A DNA stretch of 51,154 bases from Calothrix sp. CSU_2_0 (GTDB taxonomy: Bacteria > Cyanobacteriota > Cyanobacteriia > Cyanobacteriales > Nostocaceae). Where the stretch lies: positions 1-51,154 of the forward strand of contig JAAUPE010000041.1 in the NCBI GenBank assembly GCA_012034595.1, given 5' to 3'. Both the position numbers and the translations under genes were made by a program. Under the pieces are notes generated by a model. The model had not been told where the DNA came from. It did not search any database and saw nothing but the letters and a program-made list of their open reading frames with translations. Of the stretch, positions 9,107-18,209 are shown one piece after another (position 1 is the stretch's first letter; every line of letters starts with the position of its first letter).

Positions 9107-9493
9107 AAGTCTGGCTCCGGGTATTTGACGCAGTTTGTCCATTACCGCAACGACTCTACCATGACTAACGCTTTCATCTGCACTAATTTCGACTAAAAAA
9201 TCATTTTGGCTATTACCAGTTAATGTTGTTACTTGCTCAATTAAAGCTTCTAAATCAACACCATTACCATTCAAACTGACTTGTCCACTTTTCTCGATTG
9301 TGACTGCAATTGGTGCGGATTCAGGACGTTGCTGTTGTGCGGTTTCCGCTTTGGGTAAATTGACAGGTAATCCTCCTGTGCGGGTTAGAAATAATGTTGA
9401 CATAATAAAAAATGTCAAAATCGCAAAAATCACGTCAATCATCGGCACAATATTAATTTGTGCTGGGATATCAGGTTCATCTGGTAGTCTCAT
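9083..9493 (-). CDS. exbD: ExbD/TolR-type biopolymer transport protein
   Basis: 136-residue partner of a proton-driven ExbB-ExbD motor, which energises TonB-dependent outer-membrane uptake or Tol-type envelope functions. One N-terminal membrane segment (about 19-37) contains the key aspartate in NIVPMIDVIFAILTFF. It is followed by a periplasmic domain of about 100 residues with VSLNGNGVDLEAL and the ISADESVSHGRVVAVMDKLR segment. ATG start with GGGAGA upstream. It lies 5 bases after exbB, so co-transcribed. Its last codons run through an interspersed hairpin repeat, so the native C-terminus may have been changed slightly by repeat insertion. Confidence 0.92.
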   Translation of the reverse strand: MRLPDEPDIPAQINIVPMIDVIFAILTFFIMSTLFLTRTGGLPVNLPKAETAQQQRPESAPIAVTIEKSGQVSLNGNGVDLEALIEQVTTLTGNSQNDFLVEISADESVSHGRVVAVMDKLRQIPGARLAIATATP

Positions 9494-9498
9494 CTGAT

Positions 9499-10143
9499 TT
9501 ATCTCCCCCGTTCGTAACGACGACGATATAACAATTCTAATTGTCCACCATATTCTTGAATAAATGCCAGTTGTCGTTGATGAAGTCCTCGGAAAGTATT
9601 GGCAAAAAGTAAGGTAAAAATTGCGACTGCTAATCCAAGAGCTGTTGAATAAAGCGCTTCACTAATACCACCAGTAACCCCAGCAGTTTGTTCCCCACCA
9701 ACGTTACCAAAATTCAGCGATGCAAATGAATTAATTAACCCCAGAACTGTACCTAGAAGACCAAGTAGAGGAGCAAGGGAGATAATTGTATCAAAGGCAG
9801 TCTGGAAGCGTTTTAAGAGGGGTATTTCAGCTTGTGCGGAACTTTCTAAAGCGAGTCTAAAATCTTCAGGAGTTGCATTTTCGAGTTCGAGTGCTGCCAA
9901 AAAGATGCGAGAAGCTGGTAAATCTGAGTTTTGCCGCAGTTTATCGAGGGTACTAACAACATTGTTATGTCGGTAAAGATTTATCACCTCTTTAACAACT
10001 CGATCTTGACGACCATTGATTTGCATCCAGAATAATAGACGTTCTAAAATTAGTGCGATCGCTAAGATTGAAAAACCCAACAAGGGTAACATGACAATCC
10101 AGCTAACAATCCCACCATTCGTAAACAGATTAATAATCTCCAT
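9499..10143 (-). CDS. exbB: ExbB/TolQ/MotA-type proton channel
   Basis: MotA/TolQ/ExbB channel subunit of about 214 residues. Three membrane segments are visible: one near the N-terminus (WIVMLPLLGFSILAIALIL), one in the middle (IISLAPLLGLLGTVLGLINSF less the first residue) and one near the C-terminus (ALYSTALGLAVAIFTLLFA). The central LLGLLGTVLGLI and the following GGISEALYSTALGL are family signatures lining the proton path. ATG at 10143 is preferred to a TTG six bases upstream because GGAG sits 7-8 bases before it. It heads the exbB-exbD operon. No TonB gene is nearby, so the client system cannot be named. Confidence 0.93.
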   Translation of the reverse strand: MEIINLFTNGGIVSWIVMLPLLGFSILAIALILERLLFWMQINGRQDRVVKEVINLYRHNNVVSTLDKLRQNSDLPASRIFLAALELENATPEDFRLALESSAQAEIPLLKRFQTAFDTIISLAPLLGLLGTVLGLINSFASLNFGNVGGEQTAGVTGGISEALYSTALGLAVAIFTLLFANTFRGLHQRQLAFIQEYGGQLELLYRRRYERGR

Positions 10144-10335
10144 ACCCAATCTCCATAAATTCTAATTCCAGTTTTTCTCGACTCATCGACAAAACTAGCT
10201 TGGAGTAACAGATTGCAATTTTACACGTGTAGGGGCAAAAATGACAAAGAATTATCGCGAATACACGTGTTATTTTTACCTAAAATTTGGCAAATAGCAG
10301 TCACAATATCTAGGTAAAAATTACCATATACTTTT

Positions 10336-10713
10336 CTAATGGGACTCAAATTTGGTACTTGGATTGCCAAAAAATGGTCTTAAAAACCAACCTAGTTGTA
10401 CTCCGACAAAAGCGTAAAGAAGTAACCAAAAACACAAAATAGTTACACGGGTTACTTTCCCGACTTCATCTTGTTGTGAGAGTAATTGCATTCCGTCGTA
10501 CAAAAATTTGACCCCAAATGAACCTGCGATACTCCGTAGGAGTCGCTACGCGATGTTCCTGAAGGGAACCGCGCAAAGCGCGATCGCAAATATAAAAACG
10601 TTTAGTAGTTTGAAAAATTGGTAAGCTTTAGGAGCGGTAATGAGGAAAAACAAAGTAACTGGTGCAAAGCTAAACTGCAAAATTATTATTTCCTGGGGAT
10701 GGTTTTTCAATCA
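10336..10713 (-). pseudogene. Decayed membrane-protein gene interrupted by a 54-bp repeat
   Basis: No intact frame, yet the minus strand reads continuously as a hydrophobic protein piece: QFSFAPVTLFFLITAPKAYQ, then FFKLLNVFIFAIA, an interruption, then GSFGVKFLYDGMQLLSQQDE and FWLLLYAFVGVQLGWFLRPF. This matches the C-terminal half of cyanobacterial proteins annotated (from memory) as actin-binding WH2 domain proteins, which are integral membrane proteins. An in-frame TGA at 10711-10713 blocks the 5' side, and a TAG inside the repeat (10546-10548) splits the remainder. The usual tail after RPFFG is also lost. Removing bases 10526-10579 restores FAIAGSFGVKF exactly. Confidence 0.7.
10526..10587. 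repeat. Three-hairpin interspersed repeat inserted in a pseudogene
   Basis: GCGATACTCC-GTA-GGAGTCGC, then GTTCC-TGAA-GGGAAC, then GCGC-AAA-GCGC and a HIP1 octamer. Three hairpins in series is the known style of Nostoc interspersed repeats. The insertion equivalent is 54 bp, next to a HIP1-like site. Confidence 0.8.
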
Positions 10714-10794
10714 TTTGATTTCTAGTTAATAATTATCGATTTGAAAACCTTGTTATTTACTCGATTCATATGAAGATATTGATTTCTTCCCCCC

Positions 10795-12333
10795 TTACAA
10801 ATAATCACCCCCTGAACCATATTTCCAACTATCAATCCAGCGATGCCAGTAATATTGTTGCGATGCTGACATGTTTTTTATCCAAGGTGACAAAGCTGGA
10901 CTCAATGATGATAAAGCTGAATAAATTCCTAAATTTCCATAATGTATTGTCCAATCTAGCAAAGCAATTAAACCTACCTGGGAAACTACCCTCATCACCT
11001 CAATTGGATGCAACAAACCTGTTTTAAACAACGTTTTTGTTAATCCCGAAAATTGAATCACATCTTGTAAAAATGGCTTCAAAACTGGTTCCCCCAGCTT
11101 CTGCATTTCCACAAAAACTGCTGAGAGCAACTCATTAATTTGTTGAGGATGAATTTGCTGATTTCCACTTACACTCATCGCTTTTTGGAATAACCAAGTT
11201 ACAGTCAAATTTGGTTGATACGGTTGCAATAAGGATAACGCTTTCGCTGATAATTCATCTGCTTGAAGTGCTTCATAAACACCCGAATTTAACCTTCGTA
11301 AATGTCGTACCATTGCCCCAAAACCACCAAAACTCAACGGTGATTGGTTTCCACTACTATCCCCAACTGGTAAAATACGATTCCAAGGTGTTTGTAAAGG
11401 ATTTTGACGATAAGAAGGGAAAAACCCAAATAATGCACGTTTAATATCGAGCTTATCTAACTCCACACCTTGATAACCTGGCATTAAGCGCAGATAATCC
11501 TCAAAAAGAGCTTCCAAATTTAAACGTTGCGGATTTGCATCCATGTAGGTAAACATGTATGTAGTTCGACCATCTTTAGCTGGAAATGCTTCCCAGAAAT
11601 ACTGACATTGATTTTGCAAAGATGTATTTGATAACAACAAATCCCCGGTAGGGTTTTCTGGAAAACCAGTACAACAAGTTCCCACAACTAGACAAAGTGC
11701 ATCGGGTTTCTTGCCATTTCTAGCTTGTTGGGTAATGGGTGAAAAATGTCCCATCGCATCGAGCAAAAGTCTGGATTTGAATTGATTATTGATAATTACC
11801 CCATTTGGATGTACCACTGCTGCGTTAAATGGGGTATTTTCAAATAACTTACCACCAGCAGCGAGAAACTTTTGCTTGAGAGTTTCCAACAAATAAACTG
11901 GATTTACCCCAATATTGAGTACATCTTCAACCCAAACCTCCGTTCCTTGATGAAAAGCAACTCTTGCAGGGTTATACTCAGTTGCGATCGCATTTGTCAA
12001 TTCCCCTTCGCTGAGTAATCCCAACTCGACAAAGACTTGTAGTTCGTGACGGGAAATATTCCATTCCTGTTCTCTTCCCCGCAAAATCCCCCTCTCCAGT
12101 AATGCTACCCTTATTCCCTGACAAGCTAAAGCAGCAGCAATCAGGATACCTAAAGTTCCCCCGCAAATCACCGCATCCCATTCCACATCACCAAGAGGTT
12201 GGGAATCTTCCTTGACTACCCCAGGTACGGGAATCTTGCCTGCACGCAAAGAATCTAAAAGTGCATCTGCACGACGCAATCCTCCTAATATATCCCCAGG
12301 TAGCTGGGAAAGAATGTCTTCTGTCAGTGCCAT
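10795..12333 (-). CDS. cruP: CruP/CruA-type FAD-binding lycopene cyclase-family protein
   Basis: Flavoprotein of about 512 residues from the preferred ATG at 12333. The N-terminus LSQLPGDILGGLRRADALL precedes a Rossmann FAD-binding segment (WDAVICGGTLGILIAAALAC, then VALLERGILRGREQEWNISR), with further marks LLLDAMGHFSPI and ILPVGDSSGNQSPLSFGGFG. The layout resembles cyanobacterial CruP, a paralogue of lycopene cyclase CruA. CruA cyclises lycopene ends, while CruP activity is weak or disputed. The frame extends to 12420, but the upstream residues look non-native and the inner ATG follows CTAAGGG. Naming CruP rather than CruA rests on length and N-terminus from memory. Confidence 0.75.
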   Translation of the reverse strand: MALTEDILSQLPGDILGGLRRADALLDSLRAGKIPVPGVVKEDSQPLGDVEWDAVICGGTLGILIAAALACQGIRVALLERGILRGREQEWNISRHELQVFVELGLLSEGELTNAIATEYNPARVAFHQGTEVWVEDVLNIGVNPVYLLETLKQKFLAAGGKLFENTPFNAAVVHPNGVIINNQFKSRLLLDAMGHFSPITQQARNGKKPDALCLVVGTCCTGFPENPTGDLLLSNTSLQNQCQYFWEAFPAKDGRTTYMFTYMDANPQRLNLEALFEDYLRLMPGYQGVELDKLDIKRALFGFFPSYRQNPLQTPWNRILPVGDSSGNQSPLSFGGFGAMVRHLRRLNSGVYEALQADELSAKALSLLQPYQPNLTVTWLFQKAMSVSGNQQIHPQQINELLSAVFVEMQKLGEPVLKPFLQDVIQFSGLTKTLFKTGLLHPIEVMRVVSQVGLIALLDWTIHYGNLGIYSALSSLSPALSPWIKNMSASQQYYWHRWIDSWKYGSGGDYL

Positions 12334-12431
12334 AGTAAATACCCTTAGGTGATTTCCAGAATAAAAATTACCACACAATCTAATTCCATCGTAGGGGAGA
12401 GCGGTTGTTTGCCCTGACAATTAGGCATGTA

Positions 12432-12534
12432 ATACCAATTCAAATAATGATTGCAACACATCTAGCGGTAGGGATGTAGCAGTGCTACGTCTCTACAAAT
12501 ATCTATCTGTCGCCTTGTTTTTTCAAATTGGTAT
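12432..12534. repeat. MITE-like element with ATACCAATT...AATTGGTAT ends, copy B
   Basis: Perfect terminal ATACCAATT/AATTGGTAT inverted repeats about 103 bp apart, with an internal imperfect hairpin (GTAGGGATGTAGCA against TGCTACGTCTCTAC). Its right 32 bases match the right end of the element at 1575-1778 in 28 positions. Confidence 0.65.
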
Positions 12535-12747
12535 AAGCATAATATAAAACTTCACAATCATTTTTCGTGGATATCTCAACAAAGTCAATAGCCTACCCTC
12601 AAACCCTATTGGAGAGAGAAATCACAAGGATATGCGGGGAAAGTTTCTAAGACACAACCTCTTTGTATTCATGCTGCCGTGAGTAATAATATTGTCAAAA
12701 TGTTTAGTTTGCCTTAAGCTAATATAAAGAAAAAATAAGTATATACT

Positions 12748-12763
12748 GAGAATAATTATTCTC
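12748..12763. promoter_or_regulatory. 16-bp perfect palindrome upstream of GT4 gene
   Basis: GAGAATAATTATTCTC, a perfect palindrome about 95 bases upstream of the glycosyltransferase ATG. It could be a dimeric regulator site, but its AT content makes chance occurrence possible. Confidence 0.3.
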
Positions 12764-12858
12764 TAGTGGTAAATATTTGTGATTCTACCCTATTAATGGC
12801 TAAAGAATATCGTTCATAAATAGTGATACGACAGCAATATAGCTGTTGACTGGATGAT

Positions 12859-14088
12859 ATGAACATTGCCTTTATTGTTGAAAAATTCCCAGCTTTAACT
12901 GAAACATTTATCCTCAATCAAGTGGTTGGGTTAATAGAGCTTGGGCATAATGTTGATATCTATGCACTTCATCAAGATGATACAAATAAAGTGCATTCAG
13001 ATGTGATTAAATATGACTTACTTACCCATACACATTACATGGTACAAATGCCAAAAAATTATGTATTCCGGGTATTGCAAGTAATTTGGCTAATAATAAT
13101 CAACTTCAAAAAAGCACCTTTAGCGGTGATGCGATCGCTGAATTTTTTCAAGTATGGTAAATCTGCTATTTCACTGCGATTATTTTACTCAATTTTGCCA
13201 TTCCTTGATTCCCAATCATATGACATCATTCATTGTCAATTTGGGATGTATGGAATTGTCGGCATGAGATTGCGGGAACTTGGTGCAATTAGAGGTAAGT
13301 TAATTACTTGTTTTCGGGGATACGATATTAGTTGGTATGTCAAAGAATTTGGAGATGATATTTACAACGAGTTATTTAGTAAAGGAGACTTGTTTCTTGC
13401 TAATTGCGATTTTTTCCGCCAACGTGCGATTAAACTTGGTTGTGAAGAGAGAAAAATCATCGTACATGGTTCGGGAATCGATTGCGATCGCTTTGCTTTT
13501 AAACCACGTTATCTTTCATGCGATCGGCAAATACGCATTGTCACGGTTGGTCGTTTAATTGAAAAGAAAGGTATTGAATATAGTATTCATGCTGTTGCAG
13601 AAATATTAAATAATTATCCCAATATTGAATACAATATTATTGGCGAAGGCTATTTAAAAGAATATTTTCAACAGATTATAAATGAGTTTTGTGTAGAAGA
13701 AAAAATCCATCTTTTAGGTTGGAAAAATCAACAAGAAATAATTGAAGTATTAGATAATTCACATATTTTTATTGCTCCTAGTGTAACAGCAAAAGATGGG
13801 AATCAAGACGCACCAGTAAACACATTAAAAGAGGCAATGGCAATGGGTTTACCAGTGATAGGAACTTACCACGGAGGAATACCCGAACTTGTCGAAGATG
13901 GTATTTCCGGTTTTTTAGTTCCAGAAAGAGATGCAAGTGCAATTGCTAATAAAATACTTTATTTGATTGAACATCCAGAAATTTGGTTATCTATGGGAAA
14001 AGCTGGAAGTAGTTATGTTGAAAAGCACTACAATATGCATCAACTCAATCATGAATTAGTCGAGATTTATCAACAAGTATCAGTTTGA
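12859..14088 (+). CDS. GT4-family glycosyltransferase
   Basis: 409-residue GT-B fold retaining glycosyltransferase with two Rossmann-like domains. The N-terminus MNIAFIVEKFPALTETFILN is typical of colanic-acid or exopolysaccharide GT4 enzymes. The donor-binding domain has RIVTVGRLIEKKGIEYSIHA, then IIGEGYLKEY, HLLGWKNQQEI, and the nucleotide-sugar motif EAMAMGLPVIGT...GGIPE (about 325-343). It probably adds a sugar from a nucleotide donor to a growing surface glycan at the cytosolic face. Downstream on the same strand are Wzm- and Wzt-like exporter genes and a GT2 enzyme, forming a polysaccharide assembly and export block. Exact donor and acceptor cannot be told. Confidence 0.9.
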   Translation: MNIAFIVEKFPALTETFILNQVVGLIELGHNVDIYALHQDDTNKVHSDVIKYDLLTHTHYMVQMPKNYVFRVLQVIWLIIINFKKAPLAVMRSLNFFKYGKSAISLRLFYSILPFLDSQSYDIIHCQFGMYGIVGMRLRELGAIRGKLITCFRGYDISWYVKEFGDDIYNELFSKGDLFLANCDFFRQRAIKLGCEERKIIVHGSGIDCDRFAFKPRYLSCDRQIRIVTVGRLIEKKGIEYSIHAVAEILNNYPNIEYNIIGEGYLKEYFQQIINEFCVEEKIHLLGWKNQQEIIEVLDNSHIFIAPSVTAKDGNQDAPVNTLKEAMAMGLPVIGTYHGGIPELVEDGISGFLVPERDASAIANKILYLIEHPEIWLSMGKAGSSYVEKHYNMHQLNHELVEIYQQVSV

Positions 14089-14115
14089 TTTGATTAGTAA
14101 ACAAATTTTCAAATA

Positions 14116-14163
14116 TTCTCTGCGAAACTCTGCGTTTTACTTTTTGTTACTCTGCGTTTAAAT
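14116..14163. repeat. CTCTGCG dispersed repeat, copy 1
   Basis: TTCTCTGCGAAACTCTGCG, then TTACTCTGCGTTTAAAT. A closely similar stretch lies at 22261-22305 between ndhD3 and cupA, also between same-strand genes. Confidence 0.6.
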
Positions 14164-14216
14164 ATTATACTTAAAGTACTCTTAGAATTTATAAATCACC
14201 AAAATATTCCCTATTC

Positions 14217-15122
14217 ATGAAAAAATTCAGAATCTTAAAATCAATAGCAAATATGAAAGAATGCATCTCCAAACCACAAATATACGAAAGAACTTATATA
14301 CCTGACAGCAGTCTGCGTTATCCGATTAAATTGTTTCAGCAAATGTTGCACGATTTATTAGCTTCCCGTGAACTTGCATGGAGATTAATGGTACGCGACA
14401 TTAACTCGCAATACCGTCAATCCCTATTAGGAATAACTTGGGCTTTTTTACCACCAATAATTATGGCGATCGCATTTACCCTTGCCAACCAAGCAAGTAT
14501 TATTCAAGTAGGTAAAACTGATTTACCTTATCCTGTCTATGTGATGTTTAGTACTGTACTTTGGCAAACTTTTGTCGAAGCATTAAATGCACCTCTACAA
14601 GCATTAATACAAGCAAAACCATTACTTGCCAAAGTCAATTTCCCCCATGAAGCATTAATATTAGCAAAATTAGGTGAAATTATTTTTAATTTTGGTATCA
14701 AAATAGTTCTAATTATTGGGTTGTTTTTCTGTTTTCAAATATCCGTAAGTTGGACGGTTATCTTAGCACCAGTTGCTATTTTACATCTAATTTTCCTGGG
14801 TCTATTTTTAGGTATTTTACTAGCACCATTTGGACTTTTATATCAAGATGTATCCAGAGCATTAAATTTGATTACAGGATTTTGGTTATTTCTGACTCCC
14901 GTTGTTTATCAAGTTCCAAAAACTGGTTCTTTTCGCTATTTAGTAAAAGTTAATCCAGTTACACCTCTATTAATAACAGCGAGAGAAATGGCAACAAATA
15001 CCCAATTATCACAGCCTACAGAATTTTGGGTAGTGAGTGTAATAACCTTCTTTGGATTAATTTTGACATGGATATTTTTTCGGATTGCAATGCCATTTGT
15101 AATTGAACGCATTAGTTCTTAA
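14217..15122 (+). CDS. wzm: ABC-2 polysaccharide exporter permease (Wzm-like)
   Basis: 301-residue membrane subunit of an O-antigen/teichoic-acid type ABC exporter. A cytosolic N-terminus is followed by LASRELAWRLMVRDINSQYR, the amphipathic entry helix of this family, then QSLLGITWAFLPPIIMAIAF and five further hydrophobic segments, with GLFLGILLAPFGLLYQDVSR and LTPVVYQVP conserved. It works with the ATPase encoded next to export undecaprenyl-linked or lipid-linked glycans. A 133-base gap separates it from the wzt-like gene on the same strand. An ATG start with an unusually long (about 45-residue) N-terminal tail; later in-frame ATGs exist. Confidence 0.9.
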   Translation: MKKFRILKSIANMKECISKPQIYERTYIPDSSLRYPIKLFQQMLHDLLASRELAWRLMVRDINSQYRQSLLGITWAFLPPIIMAIAFTLANQASIIQVGKTDLPYPVYVMFSTVLWQTFVEALNAPLQALIQAKPLLAKVNFPHEALILAKLGEIIFNFGIKIVLIIGLFFCFQISVSWTVILAPVAILHLIFLGLFLGILLAPFGLLYQDVSRALNLITGFWLFLTPVVYQVPKTGSFRYLVKVNPVTPLLITAREMATNTQLSQPTEFWVVSVITFFGLILTWIFFRIAMPFVIERISS

Positions 15123-15255
15123 TTGTTATTAGCTTTTGATAGTTAGATGAGTTAAAACTTAGAATTAATAAGTGATTCTATTGAATAAAAAAATACTAGT
15201 TGAGTCTACATTCTAATTTATTTTGCAATTAATATAGTCATAAAAAATATAATAT

Positions 15256-16551
15256 ATGCTAAAGTCCATTTTTCACGAAAGTATCATACAAAAAAATGAA
15301 AACAACAGATTAATTTCAGTTGAAAACGTATCTAAAAAGTTTTGTCGTCATCTCAAACGTTCCTTACTTTATGGAGTTCAAGATATTGCTACCGAATTAA
15401 TCGCCAAAAAACGTAATAGTGAAATATTACGTCCTCAAGAATTTTGGTCATTACATAATATTAGCTTTGAATTAAATAAAGCCGAAGCAATTGGCTTAAT
15501 TGGGGAAAATGGAGCCGGAAAAAGTACTTTGCTACGTCTGATTAGCGGCTTAATTAAACCCGATACTGGCTGTATTCAAGTACGTGGTAAAATAGCACCA
15601 TTAATTGCATTAGGAGCAGGTTTTAATCCAATTTTGTCAGGACGTGAAAATATTTATGTGAATATGTCAATGTTTGGATTATCAACAAAACAGATAAATC
15701 ACAAAATAGAAGAAGTAATTAATTTCGCAGAAATAGAAGATGCTATCGATGCACCAGTACAAACCTATAGTTCTGGAATGGCAGCACGTCTAGGCTTTGC
15801 TTGTGCAATTCACGTTGAACCCGATATATTATTAATAGATGAAGTCTTGGCTGTCGGGGATATAAAATTTAGAATGAAGTGTTATAAAAAGTTAGCGCAA
15901 TTGCGAGAACAAGGCACAGCTTTTATCTTAGTTGCCCATAACCCCCATGTGATTCTAAATGTATGTGAATCTTCCATTTATTTAGCCAAAGGTAAATTAA
16001 TTGCTTACGGAAATACTACCGATGTAATTCGCAGGTATGAAGATGATTTATGCATGATTAATTCGGAAGCATCTTCAGATATTATGTACTTACCTGCCAA
16101 AGTAGAGTCTGAAAGTACGGGAATTGATATTACTTCCTTATGTTTCAAAGATAATCAAGGTAAGATAATTCCAGCAATAATTTGTGGTCAACCTGCTAAC
16201 CTCGCGATCGCATGTCAAGCGAATCAGAAAATAGAGAATGTCAATATTGGCATATTAATCAATGCCTTATCTGGACAGGGTGAGCGTATTCTCTATATTA
16301 CCTCAGCTAGTGATGATGAATCGATACAAATACTTCCTGGTAAAGTCGAAATTCAAATGCAAATGCCATACTGTTGTTTGCTGCCTGGATTGTATAACGC
16401 CAAAATATATATCAAACAAGGGGTACAATCATTGGATATAGTCCAATCTTTTCGATTTTTAGTGAAATCAGACAAAGTTATTAGCCAATCCCTATTTTAT
16501 CAACCTCGCACGTGGAAAGTTATAAATCAGGAATTAGGAATCAGGAGTTAG
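15256..16551 (+). CDS. wzt: ABC polysaccharide exporter ATPase with C-terminal domain (Wzt-like)
   Basis: 431-residue ATPase of a polysaccharide ABC exporter. Walker A is GENGAGKST (83-91), the signature is SSGMAARL (172-179), Walker B is ILLIDE ending at E196, and the H-loop is LVAHN. Residues from about 275 form an extra beta-rich C-terminal domain; in Wzt of E. coli O8/O9a this domain recognises the glycan's modified end, so the substrate may be end-capped. Homologues without this domain are about 250 residues. The last codons run into a heptanucleotide repeat tract (encoding QELGIRS), so the C-terminus may have been extended or altered by the repeat. Confidence 0.92.
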   Translation: MLKSIFHESIIQKNENNRLISVENVSKKFCRHLKRSLLYGVQDIATELIAKKRNSEILRPQEFWSLHNISFELNKAEAIGLIGENGAGKSTLLRLISGLIKPDTGCIQVRGKIAPLIALGAGFNPILSGRENIYVNMSMFGLSTKQINHKIEEVINFAEIEDAIDAPVQTYSSGMAARLGFACAIHVEPDILLIDEVLAVGDIKFRMKCYKKLAQLREQGTAFILVAHNPHVILNVCESSIYLAKGKLIAYGNTTDVIRRYEDDLCMINSEASSDIMYLPAKVESESTGIDITSLCFKDNQGKIIPAIICGQPANLAIACQANQKIENVNIGILINALSGQGERILYITSASDDESIQILPGKVEIQMQMPYCCLLPGLYNAKIYIKQGVQSLDIVQSFRFLVKSDKVISQSLFYQPRTWKVINQELGIRS

Positions 16552-16770
16552 GAATTAGGAGTTAGCAATTAGCAATAAGGAGTCAGTAGTCAGTAGTTAG
16601 GAGTCAGTAATCAGGAATTGGGAGTCAGTAATCAGTAATTAGGAATTGGGAGTCAGTAATCAGTAATTAGGAATTGGGAGTCAGTAATCAGTAGTCAGGA
16701 ATCAGTAATTAGGAATTGGGAGTCAGTAGTCAGGAATCAGTAATTAGGAATTAGAAGTCAGGAATGAGAA
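16530..16770. repeat. Long degenerate AGTCAGTAATCAGGAATTAGG repeat field
   Basis: About 240 bases of alternating GGAGTTA, AGTCAGT, AATCAGT and GGAATTA units directly after wzt, with higher-order repeats of AGTAATTAGGAATTGGGAGTC. It is among the longest such fields in this window. No gene. Confidence 0.85.
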
Positions 16771-16828
16771 TAATGAATATACAGCATCTTGGACTTGAGT
16801 AAACTATGGGAACAGGAATTATCTGTGG

Positions 16829-16896
16829 GAAACCGCATTAGACGAGCGGATCGAGACTTCTCGCAGAGTCGTGTCTACATCTGCGGTTTTATTTTC
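16829..16896 (+). terminator. Candidate terminator downstream of wzt
   Basis: AAACCGCA (16830-16837) pairs with TGCGGTTT (16882-16889), followed by TATTTT. The large loop is itself structured (GACT/AGTC arms). It follows the exporter genes and precedes the GT2 gene. The stem is short relative to the loop, so only moderate support. Confidence 0.4.
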
Positions 16897-17082
16897 GTCA
16901 TGTACCTAATTTATCTAATAAGCTATTAAATAAAAAAATCGTTTTATACATAACAGTCCGAAATCATTGGTATTAGTGTAGCTTGCACTTAAATTAATAG
17001 ATGTTAATTAATTCAAAAATCAAGGATATAAACAGTTTTTAGAAATCTAACTTACAAATCTAACTTAACAAATCTAAATGAT

Positions 17083-18093
17083 ATGTATTTACCCAAATTA
17101 GTATCTATTATTATTCCCTGTTTTAATGCCAGCAGATGGTTATCAGAAGCCATAGATAGTTGCTTACAACAAACATACTCTAATATTGAAATTATTATCA
17201 TTGATGATGGTTCTACAGATAACTCTTGGGAAATTATCAAAAATTATAGCGATAAATATAGCAATAAAATCAAATGCCGCAGTATTAGCCATCGTGGAGG
17301 AAATCATGCACGCAATCTTGCCATCTCACTATCAAATGGAGAATATATTCAATTCTTAGATGCAGATGATTATATTTTACCTGGAAAAATTGAGCATCAA
17401 GTGCGATTTTTAGAAACCACAGATGCAGATGTTGTTTACGGAGATTGGCAATATCAATATCATCGTTATGATGGAACAATTCAATTGAGTAAAATTGAAA
17501 TTTCTGGGGTACAAACTGATATTTTGGAATCACTCTTAGCAACATGGTGGGTTGCTGTTGCCGCACTACTCTACAAACGTTCTTCAGTTGATAAGAGTGA
17601 TGGTTGGGATGAAAATTTACCTGCCGTACAAGATAGAGATTTCTTTCTTTCCGTTGTTATTAATGGTGCTAAAGTTAAATATCAATCTGGTTGTTATTCG
17701 ATTTATCGAAGGTATGGTGATGTTACTGTTTCAACCTGCTCCAAACCACGCTGGATTGCTTGCCATTGTCTAGTTCTAGAGAAAACAGAATCAAAATTAT
17801 TAGAATTGCAAAGACTTTCAACTAATTATCGTCGGGCAATAGCTGCTTGTTATTTTGATTTAGCGAGAACCGCACTTTTTATTGATTATTCCCTATATTT
17901 AAAATTAGTCGATGCTGCTTTAAATCGATTTCCTGATTTTGAGGGCAATAGTACCAGACGGTTTTATCATTTGATTAGAACTATCATTGGTTTTAGACGC
18001 ATAGAAAGAATTATTTGCCTGATTTTAATTACTAAAAAAGCTTTTCGCTCAATGTTAAATATTTTCACCAATCAAGTTAACTATTTAGTTTAG
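17083..18093 (+). CDS. GT2-family glycosyltransferase
   Basis: 336-residue inverting GT-A glycosyltransferase. The N-terminal fold shows LVSIIIPCFNASRWLSEAID, then the nucleotide-binding IIIDDGSTDNSWEI with D41 and D42, the HARNLAISLSNGEYIQFLDA segment, and the metal-binding DADD at 93-96. The acceptor side includes WDENLPAVQDRDFF, with a catalytic-base candidate in QDRD. The C-terminus is helical and basic, without a clear membrane anchor. Its place after the Wzm/Wzt genes suggests a role in the same surface glycan, although a 530-base repeat-filled gap and a candidate terminator separate it from them. Confidence 0.9.
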   Translation: MYLPKLVSIIIPCFNASRWLSEAIDSCLQQTYSNIEIIIIDDGSTDNSWEIIKNYSDKYSNKIKCRSISHRGGNHARNLAISLSNGEYIQFLDADDYILPGKIEHQVRFLETTDADVVYGDWQYQYHRYDGTIQLSKIEISGVQTDILESLLATWWVAVAALLYKRSSVDKSDGWDENLPAVQDRDFFLSVVINGAKVKYQSGCYSIYRRYGDVTVSTCSKPRWIACHCLVLEKTESKLLELQRLSTNYRRAIAACYFDLARTALFIDYSLYLKLVDAALNRFPDFEGNSTRRFYHLIRTIIGFRRIERIICLILITKKAFRSMLNIFTNQVNYLV

Positions 18094-18209
18094 TCTTTAG
18101 TCTAATGTTTGACAAATATCATCCAGCATGCTCATCAGCCCAAGAATTTGTGATGTCCTATTTAAAAAATTGATATATTAGTAAAGTTACTAAACACTAA
18201 GATATATTT

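Larger units (their letters stand above)
12334..12858. other. Intergenic region before the polysaccharide block
   Basis: 525 bases. It contains the repeat element at 12432-12534 and the 16-bp palindrome at 12748-12763, with AT-rich promoter-like DNA before the glycosyltransferase. No gene seen. Confidence 0.6.

Noticed and set aside
11978-12181. Open frame inside the CruP-like gene
   Set aside because: Same strand but different frame, fully contained in a well-supported gene; a shadow.
16530-16770. CRISPR-like array
   Set aside because: The repeat units are 7 bases and degenerate with no constant-length spacers; this is a short tandem repeat field.
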